Positions 56,497-64,000 of a stretch of DNA of 64,000 nt are shown piece after piece. Both the position numbers and the translations under genes were made by a program. Origin of the DNA: Hydrangea macrophylla. Its lineage: Eukaryota; Streptophyta; Magnoliopsida; Cornales; Hydrangeaceae. The stretch covers positions 27,777,501 to 27,841,500 of the forward strand of contig CM066998.1 of NCBI GenBank assembly GCA_033977485.1, written 5' to 3'. How positions within the stretch are numbered: position 1 is the first letter of the stretch; each line of letters opens with the position of its first letter. The notes beneath the pieces are model-generated. The model saw nothing but the letters and a program-made list of their open reading frames with translations, was not told where the DNA came from and made no database searches.

Positions 56497-56505
56497 ATAT
56501 ATAAC
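56497..56505 (+). promoter_or_regulatory. TATA box of element I 5' LTR
   Basis: tatatataa in actttctatatataacatg; repeated at about 63598-63606. Confidence 0.65.
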
Positions 56506-56810
56506 ATGCACATGCACACAATTGACACACTTTGTCTCTTATAATCTGCACTTAAGTAAAGAAATTAGAGCTGGAGTTATAAGTTCATATAGGAGAAGAA
56601 GAAGGTGACACCATTGAAGTTGAAGTTCAAGCTCCATCAAGCTCAAGAACAACATCAAGCTTAATTTCAAGCTTTGGTGAGTAAATTGTGAGTAAATTAT
56701 GAGAAATTGTGATTAATCTAACTCAATTTAGAACACATATAATATGTACTAATGTTTGGTAGAAGTTGATGTTGTTGTGTTGAAGTTTCCATGACATGCA
56801 AGACAAATAC

Positions 56811-57560
56811 ATAAATCTGAGAAACTGAAACTCTCAGCAGAACATAGTTTAGTAAAAGGAATGTTTTGTGTAGCTCAAAAATCCGAATTAAGCTAGGTTT
56901 TTTTGTGGTAAAAGCTAACTCATATATCTACAAATAACTCTTCTATAGCTCAGTCTAGAAATCAATCCTTCATGGGTGAAATGCATGTACAACGCAGTGT
57001 TATAAACCTTGGAAAACAGAAACTTCCAGCAGAACGTAGTTTAGTAAAATGGATGTTTTGAGGAGCTCAAAAATCCGAATTAAGCTAGGTTTTTTTGTGG
57101 AAAAATCTAACTCATATATCTACAAATAACTCTTCTATAGCTCAGTCTAGAAATCACTCCTTCATGGGTGAAATGCATGTACAACGCAGTGTTATAAATC
57201 TGAGAAACTGAAACTCTCAGCAGAACATAGTTTAGTAAAATGAATGTTTTGTGCAGTTCAAAAATGCGAATTAAGCTAGGTTTTTTTGTGGTGATAGATA
57301 ACTCATTTATCTACAAATAACCCTTCTTTAGCTCAGTCTAAAAACCCCTCCTTAATAGGTGAAAGTTACGTACAATACAGTACTATAAATCTGGGACAGA
57401 ACAGTCCGAGATATAAGAAATGTCTTGTAAAATAAATAGTTTGAGTAGCTCAAAAATGTTATTGAAGCTAGATTTTTTTTGTACATGAAGATATTCCTAT
57501 TATCTACAATGTTTTAGTTTTGAGTTTGATCTACAAAGCAATTTATCATGCCCAAATAAA
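56811..57560. repeat. Four ~192-bp tandem repeats in LTR I
   Basis: agctcaaaaat recurs at 56872, 57064, 57255 and 57447 (spacing 192, 191, 192). Units carry gaattaagctaggttttttt and tataaatctgagaaac. Divergence increases in the last copy. Confidence 0.85.
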
Positions 57561-58196
57561 TCATGTTAATTCAGTCAACACAGTGAAAATGTATCCTGGC
57601 AGATTGTGTAGCTTTTTGTATAATGTTTTGTTTATGCATGGTGTTGATTGTTAATGCTAGTTTTCCGGTACATGTGTTCTTATGAAAATCTCATGCTATG
57701 GTAGTGCTATCGTGTAGATGATGATGTTAAGGGTTTCATCTATGTGTTTATTGGTATTATATTCACGTTATAAATCCATGAGCTACGTGCTATGTTTTCT
57801 ATTGTTATGAATATATTTTAATGACCGTTGAAAGTTCATACCCAAACTATAAGTATATTGTATGGTACGATTATTGCATTAATAAGTGATCGGGAAAGTT
57901 TCCATCATAAGTATATTAAGAGGAAAACGGAATGTCGGACGTATAGCGAAATATTAACGGTTATAAATGGATGATATTAATGAACTAAACTACGAAACGT
58001 GCGAACGCGTAAAATAATGATAAAACCTTCGATAACAGATTTAATGTGAATAAGGGATATTGGGCCTCGTTTCTAGTCGTGTGTCTACTGGTCAAAGTTG
58101 ATTCGTGAACTTTTGTGTCATGTTTGGATAATTCTTACAAAGTTGGTCTCTCGATTATTCCGTGGAGTCGATTGGTGAGTTATGTTTTGTTCCTTG

Positions 58197-58500
58197 ATCT
58201 GAGGATCGGCATGACGTGTTCGGTCAAGTGCGGATGACCTGAGGATCGTCGTGACGTGTTCGATCAAGTGGTTGATTATTTTTCCGCACCCTTGGACTGA
58301 GGATCGGCATGAAGTGTTCGGTTATGTACGGGTGACCTGAGGATCGGCATGACATGTTCGTCCAAGTGATTATTAATTTCCCGTACCCTTGGTCTGAGGA
58401 TCGGCATGACGTGTTCGGTAACGTGCGGGCGACCTGAGGATCGGCATGACGTGTTCGACCAAGAGATTGTTAATGTCCCGCACACTTATGCCATTTGGGT
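58197..58500. repeat. Three ~98-bp dimeric repeats in LTR I
   Basis: ctgaggatcg starts at 58199, 58239, 58297, 58337, 58394 and 58434: spacing alternates 40 and about 57, so the unit is a dimer of about 98 bp. Each half has gcatgacgtgttcg. Confidence 0.85.
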
Positions 58501-59262
58501 GACAGTTTGAGTGCCAGTTAGGCGACAGTTAACTATTTATTGTTGAGTGTTGTTCTTTCTTGTCCAATAAATGCGTTTGGAGTTAAGTCTTCTTTCAGTC
58601 AATGTCATTGGTCAGTTCAGTTCTGGGTTAAGTTTCAAAGGGAATGATTGGGTTTAAATAAGACATGGTTTTGAGAATGAGAAAAGGAGAACAAGGCATA
58701 GTATCGAGAATAAGAAATGATGAATGAGATATGGTTTCGAGAAATAAGAGAGATGAAGAATAACGTACCTTAAGTCGTGGTAACCTTAAGGGGACCCTCA
58801 CTTAGCTTAACCGCTAACGGCTTTTCATGCCACTGGACCTTCCACGTCCAGCCTTTGCAGGTCCAGACGGAGCCGACTGCTATCAAGATGCTGACTTTAC
58901 TACTGAAGACTATGCTGGTGAAGACTACTACGAGGAAGGCTACGGGTTCGCCAGTTGAAGACTTTGGAGCTTTTCTTTTGTTGTAGTTCTGTTATTATTA
59001 TGTTAGTAATGTAATAGTTTAGCTGGTCTTGTAATATGTATCTTTTGGATATCTTTTTGGCCTGTAATATACTACTGATGTAAGACTTGGATGCTTTAAA
59101 TTTCTACTTCCGCTGAACTTAGTCACTTTCCCATATCACATTATTGTTATAAGCATGTTTGGACAATCAGGTGACACTCACAACCAGTCACGTGTCTACG
59201 AACCCATAAAAGGAAATTTATTTTTCCCTATTTTTGGTACTTCGGGGCGTGACAGGGATTTT

Positions 59263-59274
59263 TGGTATCAGAGC
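59263..59274 (+). promoter_or_regulatory. Element I primer binding site (initiator tRNA-Met)
   Basis: TGGTATCAGAGC, 8 nt after the LTR end. Confidence 0.75.
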
Positions 59275-59371
59275 TTTAGGTTTAGACGCGTTCACTGATT
59301 GTCCTACACCTTAAGTTATGAGCCTAAGATTTACCTTGTATTTGTACTGACACTAAGTTAGCTCCTCTTGA

Positions 59372-60064
59372 ATGACTATGGAGTCGAGCTTCGTTCATGA
59401 TGATTTCGGAGGTCACTATAATCGCGATGGTCGTATCCAGCCTGTCGACCCTGTACTATATCGACAACGGAATTGCTAGAGGGCGAGGCACATCTTAGAG
59501 GAGGACATATGGAGAGCTATACTTACCGATACATTGCAGTATCTGGATCAAGTTCAGCCCGAGTCGATCCATGCTTCAGAGACTACCGTACTTATTTGCC
59601 AGGAGCCTATCAGCATGACTCGTGATGAGGCATTATATGACGATATACTCTTCCCGATTATTATGGCCGCACCAACACTTCCATTCTCACCCGAGCCCAT
59701 ACCAGAGCCAGATACCGATTCAGATCCAATGGATACAGATAGCGACGACGACATAGCGAGTGGAGAGGATACTGCAGGCAGTGACCATTCAGCAGACAAC
59801 CCATCTAATGGTGACGACACAGATGACGACGATGACCTGACAATTGAGGATAATCCGACAAGTAGCAATGACGAGCCAATCGAGGATGTTGACCCAGTAG
59901 ACGATCTTCAGAGAGCAGGAAATGATGTACACGACCATCCAGCACCACCAGTTGATTTGGACAAGATGATACCGATGCCTGAGCAGAACCACGAAGCAGA
60001 TCCAACTGCCATCGAGGAGGAGGAGGAGGACCCTGAGGAGTTCTTAGAGGGCCTTAATAGATAA
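59372..60064 (+). pseudogene. Element I acidic ORF (gag-like position)
   Basis: The ATG at 59372 (MTMESSFVHDD) opens a 230-codon frame broken only by a TAG near 59477. The last two thirds are extremely acidic (DTDSDPMDTDSDDDIASG, DDTDDDDDLTIED) with Pro-rich spots, ending EEFLEGLNR at 60064. It follows the PBS, where gag is expected, but I see no gag fold. No family recognised. Confidence 0.5.
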
Positions 60065-61057
60065 TAAGAGAGGCAGACTTTACCTTAGATATGGTAAGGG
60101 AGTACCATAGTAAGCAGTTACATCCTTTCTTCTCATTCGACTCATTTTGAGTAAATCGATGCATTCTATTCTAATGGCCATTTCTTCTGAAAATGGTACG
60201 TATATATTTTGTAAAGTGGCTCCGATTACCGTCAATAATTATTGTGATACACTCCTTGATAAGTAATTCATTTCCTTGATTTTTTTTATACCCCAGTCAA
60301 TAATTCTTGAGTATGTACCTTGATCATCCGATTTTTGACAAATTCTTTTGAGAACAAGTTCGATCACTAGTACTGGAAAGTCATTCTTTTGACTTATTAT
60401 TCTTTGAACTTAAATCTTGAAAGCTCACTGTCTTTGAAATTATTCTAAATAAATTTGATTACTAATACTGCAAAGTCATTCTTTTTGACTTATTATCCCT
60501 TGAACAAATTCTTACAAGTTCATTTCATTTGAAATAATTCTAAATGAGTTCTCTATTCTTGTTTTGTTAGGAACTCAAAAATGTTGTACTCTCTGTACAT
60601 CTTGACCTCTTATTGTCTCTCTCAGGTGGTACCTTATTCTTTATCAGTAGGGTTTCGTTTGGACTATTTCACTTATGAAATACCTAATTCTTATTTCATT
60701 CGTTGAAGGCCTTGTGCCATCATTTACTTTCATTTCCTACAAATCTTGAGATACTACGATTACTTCCATAGTAATCGGTCATCCTATTATTGTTAGATTT
60801 ACATTTTATTCTTGAATGGATCACATCATTCTACTATTATACTTCTATCTATGAGGATTCATCTGTCTTTTCGGACTCGGCTTCATTTTGGGTCAATCTG
60901 TTTAATCGTTTCAATCATTTTATTCTAGCTACCGGGATTATAATGATAACCATAATGTGAAATATAACAGGTTATGATTGCTTCACATAAGGTATGATAG
61001 AAACCTTATAGACACGAACTCATACGTAGGAACAGAAGAATCTTCTCGATCTCTGCA
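60065..61057. other. Element I internal interval without a gene
   Basis: T-rich. A ~95-bp imperfect tandem duplication at about 60371-60545 (aaagtcattctttt ... ttctaaat, twice) is the only structure seen. Confidence 0.4.
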
Positions 61058-61327
61058 ATGGATGAATCATCTCAAACAACTGAGGACTGGTCTAGAAGGC
61101 TAAGCAACATAATACCTAAGGAGATCGATCCCACTAGTGTATTTGGAAGACTGATACAAGGCTTATGGAAGACCGCTGACGGCACAAGCACAAGTGACTA
61201 TGGAAACGATTTATTTAGACACCTCCATATCGTCCATTCAGAATCACTTTTTAGACCACTCAAGCCACAACCTGCTACACTACCAAGGTCAACCCTACTA
61301 CAAGGAGCACATGAGATATTGACTTAG
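61058..61327 (+). CDS. Element I small ORF, 89 aa, unknown
   Basis: MDESSQTTEDWSRRLSNI to a TAG at 61325-61327. It has no recognised motif. The frame is clean although surrounding sequence has frequent stops. It may be a gag remnant. Confidence 0.3.
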   Translation: MDESSQTTEDWSRRLSNIIPKEIDPTSVFGRLIQGLWKTADGTSTSDYGNDLFRHLHIVHSESLFRPLKPQPATLPRSTLLQGAHEILT

Positions 61328-62699
61328 CCCGAGGCAATGGAAGACGCAAGAATAGAACATACCTTCAACAAATCAAACAACCTCCTAGACTGCTGACATC
61401 GACCACGTTTAATCACAACGAACGACTCGCACCGCGAACATTAGTGAAGATGAGTACTGCATTCCACCTTCAAGCCAATGATCAGATCGCATAGGGCCTA
61501 CCAAGGGAAGACACGTTTCAGGTTTACAACATCGATGTTCCATCAACACGCTGAAGAAATGCATCTCTGACCCTGCGCACGTTATAAATTAAAACCATGT
61601 AAGGCTGAGTAATTATATTCATCTTTCTAATTTAACTCCTTTTGAGTAAACCCACTATTTTCTACCATTGGTTGCGTTAGATCAATTATCCTTATGATGA
61701 ACCTTGGGATGTCCTTTATTGTTTCACTAATTGACAGTTATTCATTGTCCTCTCTGATTTCACTTAACAAGATTTTGGATCATTCTGATCAGTGATAAAT
61801 CCAATTGTGAATTCATTGGCTTTCTAATGCTATAAGTCACCTCTTTGGACTTATCACCATGAAATTCGATTCCAATGATTCATTTATAAACCAATCATTA
61901 TAAGTCATTTGGACTTATGATCTGTTAAATCAATCTCGTTTGGACTGTCAACCGTTTGACCAACTTTTGCAAGTGCGTATCCCTTGACATTATTGCGAAG
62001 GATCTCTTTGCACCCTTTGTAAATTAGACTTCATTTCCTTTCATTTCACAAATTCTTCTTATTGGTAACCTTGACTTTTATCATTAAGGCTTCACCTAAA
62101 TTATTGGCTCATGAAACAAGGAATTCTTATGTCCTACCTGGGAGGCCTTGCGCCTACAGTCATTGCATTACTATGATTGTCCTACAGTAACCATCTAATG
62201 GTTATTCTCAGATACTCATTCTATACATTGTGATCCTACAAGTGATTGATCACGTACCTCTTCGTTTCTAACTCAGTATATAATGAGTATTCATTTTGTT
62301 ATGAATTCAACTCCTTACAAGTGAATTCAATCCTACTCCAATTACCAATAACAACTTATATGCTTGGTATTAATTAATGCATGGAGAAATTGCTTAACGA
62401 CTTGTGTCATCACCTACAATGCCAAAACTCCACGACGATTTCATGTTGACACGCAAAGGAACTAAATCACAATAACACACATAAAAGGACGCCACGACCC
62501 CTACAAGTTATAGAAGACAATCATGAGACCAACTAGACTTCTCAACCATCGCATCAAGAAGCTGAGAGGTAAGAATCTTGCTCGATTAAAGACATAGAAG
62601 AAACAAACCAGTATCCCGAACAACTACTCGAATGCAGTCCACAATCATTGAGGAAAACTCTGGATACATCAAAATTCATCACAAGAGGCAAAAGAAATA
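61328..62699. other. Element I internal interval without a gene
   Basis: No long frame or conserved motif on either strand. ggacttat-type short repeats occur near 61835-61925. Confidence 0.4.
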
Positions 62700-63008
62700 A
62701 TGAAAGTAAAGTTAATCAGACTGCTATTCAGACACATCCAAAGCAACGTGATATCTGCGACAGCTGCGGAATATCTGGACATCACTTCAAAGAATGCAAA
62801 GCACCGAAACAGCTCACAAGTTGATAGGCGCAGTGCTTCAATTGTGGAAAGACTGGACGTGTGCGCAAAGATTATCCGAAACGAGAAACTCAGAACAAGG
62901 TTCTACCAAAAAGAAGATCCCGAAAGAGAACTTGCAGATCACCAAATCAATCTCAGCAATGAACAAGACGAAACACCAAAGGTGCCATATTCAATGTCAG
63001 AACTATGA
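62700..63008 (+). pseudogene. Element I zinc-knuckle remnant
   Basis: In the frame starting at 62756 an intact CCHC knuckle CDSCGISGHHFKEC is followed by two stops and a degenerate second knuckle CFNCGKTGRVRKDY. The open frame 62700-63008 overlaps this in another frame, so a frameshift or coincidence is involved. Double knuckles close a gag, so this is probably the gag C-terminus, far from the acidic ORF. Confidence 0.45.
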
Positions 63009-63183
63009 ATTTCACTTGGCATTGTTTTAGCAAAGAAGTTTGGACGTTTGAAAAAAAAAAAATTATTAAGACGGTCTGATTAGTTAGCTAGTGGGAACCT
63101 CATAACCTTAAAATCTGAGATATTATTAGTACCTTGTAATTTCTAAGACCTAGCAAAATCTAGATTTCGAGGACGAAATCCTT

Positions 63184-63200
63184 TAATAGGTGGTGGAAGA
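63184..63200 (+). promoter_or_regulatory. Element I polypurine tract
   Basis: aataggtggtggaaga just before the 3' LTR; upstream at 63168 is tcgaggacgaaatc, a string often found before the PPT in plant gypsy elements. Confidence 0.6.
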
Positions 63201-64000
63201 TGTAACACCTGTAATTTTCTGTATTGGACCCACTATATTATTATATTATTATTTTAATTACGTGACGGTATGGACATGTTGTAGTATTACCATATAGACT
63301 ATAGTAACCATACCAACTCGACCATAATAAGATTTAACTTATTCCCGTACCCGTACCCGGACATTAGAAATAATACCCGGTTGTACGTAAATCGAGACCG
63401 ACACGCATATCGAGAAACTTATGCACGTAAACTGAGAAAGTTGCACAGAACCCGAGGTGGGCCCCACATGGCCGGCCATGTGGCAACCACATGACATCCC
63501 TTTGGACACATGTCCACTTAATGGACACATGTCCACTTCATGGACACATGTCCTATGCATGTAACATGCAAATGACACCTAAGCTAATGCACTTTCTATA
63601 TATAACATGCACATGCACACAATTGACACACTTTGTCTCTTATAATCTGCACTTAAGTAAAGAAATTAGAGCTGGAGTTATAAGTTCATATAGGAGAAGA
63701 AGAAGGTGACACCATTGAAGTTGAAGTTCAAGCTCCATCAAGCTCAAGAACAACATCAAGCTTAATTTCAAGCTTTGGTGAGTAAATTGTGAGTAAATTG
63801 TGAGAAATTGTCAGTAATCTAACTCAATTTAGAACACATATAATATGTACTAATGTTTGGTAGAAGTTGATGTTGTTGTGTTGAAGTTTCCATGACATGC
63901 AAGACAAATACATAAATCTGAGAAACTGAAACTCTCAGCAGAACATAGTTTAGTAAAAGGAATATTTTGTGTAGCTCAAAAATCCGAATTAAGCTAGGTT
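63201..64000 (+). repeat. 3' LTR of element I, first 800 bp
   Basis: Nearly identical to 56100-56899. The rest is outside the window. Confidence 0.9.

Larger units (their letters stand above)
56100..59254 (+). repeat. 5' LTR of element I
   Basis: 3155 bp. It contains a 20-bp perfect palindrome, three 19-bp repeats before the TATA box, a 192-bp array and a 98-bp array (listed separately). No credible gene; short frames in it are caused by the repeats. Confidence 0.85.
56100..64000 (+). mobile_element. Element I: large non-autonomous gypsy-like LTR element, 3' LTR incomplete in window
   Basis: LTRs begin TGTAACACC and the left one ends GGGGCGTGACA, followed by an iMet PBS. The internal part is 3946 bp (59255-63200) with gag-like pieces but no protease, RT or integrase. 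LTR ends and PBS are of the Ty3/gypsy chromovirus (Tekay/Del) style, an inference from style only. In the ~800 bp visible, the right LTR differs from the left at about seven positions by eye, so the insertion is recent. The left flank caaat should recur after the right LTR. Confidence 0.75.

Noticed and set aside
58276..58485. ORF within LTR I
   Set aside because: Explained by the 98-bp dimeric repeat array; residues repeat with the array.

Overview
This is plant nuclear DNA, almost certainly from an angiosperm and probably a eudicot. The window is a graveyard of LTR retrotransposons nested inside one another. I found no host gene with a convincing intact structure. Evidence for a plant is the set of lineages: Tat-type Ty3/gypsy with an extra archaeal-type RNase H and antisense extra genes, Athila-like gag-protease elements primed by an Asp-type tRNA, a CRM-type chromovirus, plant mobile domain and DUF7745-like reading frames, and a small MITE. 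I cannot name the species.

Left half (1-27860), a four-deep nest. Element C (plus strand, Tat) is the oldest and only its 3' part is left (25549-27860). Element D (minus strand, Athila-like, gag-protease only) sits in intron 1 of C's antisense gene; its 5' LTR ends at 25548. Element B (plus strand, Tat; 3' LTR 17110-20075) sits in the 3' region of D, and D sequence resumes at 20076. Element A (minus strand, Tat; 5' LTR 8833-11610, gag-pol 7671-1042) sits inside a DUF7745-like antisense gene of B. A is the youngest: gag to integrase is one frame broken by only three stop codons.

Middle (27861-31250) is AT-rich, low-copy-looking DNA with one clear MITE and a few short repeats.

Right half (31253-64000). 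Element F (minus strand, Tat) was cut twice. Element J (34739-41574, CRM-like chromovirus, perfect 5-bp target duplication tgatc) interrupts F between the connection/RNase H region and the archaeal RNase H. A block made of element E (42656-51387, Athila-like, gag-protease only, both LTRs) plus a probable solo LTR G (51390-53899) interrupts F's reverse transcriptase, with gccat on both outer sides. A gag-protease fragment H (54561-56099) lies next, and it is broken by element I (LTRs 56100-59254 and 63201 to beyond the window). I has 3.15-kb LTRs, an iMet primer site and no pol.

Recurring themes. The Tat elements carry antisense genes between pol and the 3' LTR. The plant-mobile-domain-type gene of B, its first exon in C and the antisense gene of F all show introns, so they were taken up or kept as genomic DNA. 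Clusters of short GC-rich hairpins occur just upstream of these antisense genes and again upstream of the TATA box inside the LTRs of A and B. The primer site of A matches 50 nt of a tRNA-Arg 3' half, with G where a plant tRNA-Arg(ACG) gene should have A34, as expected if reverse transcriptase copied inosine.
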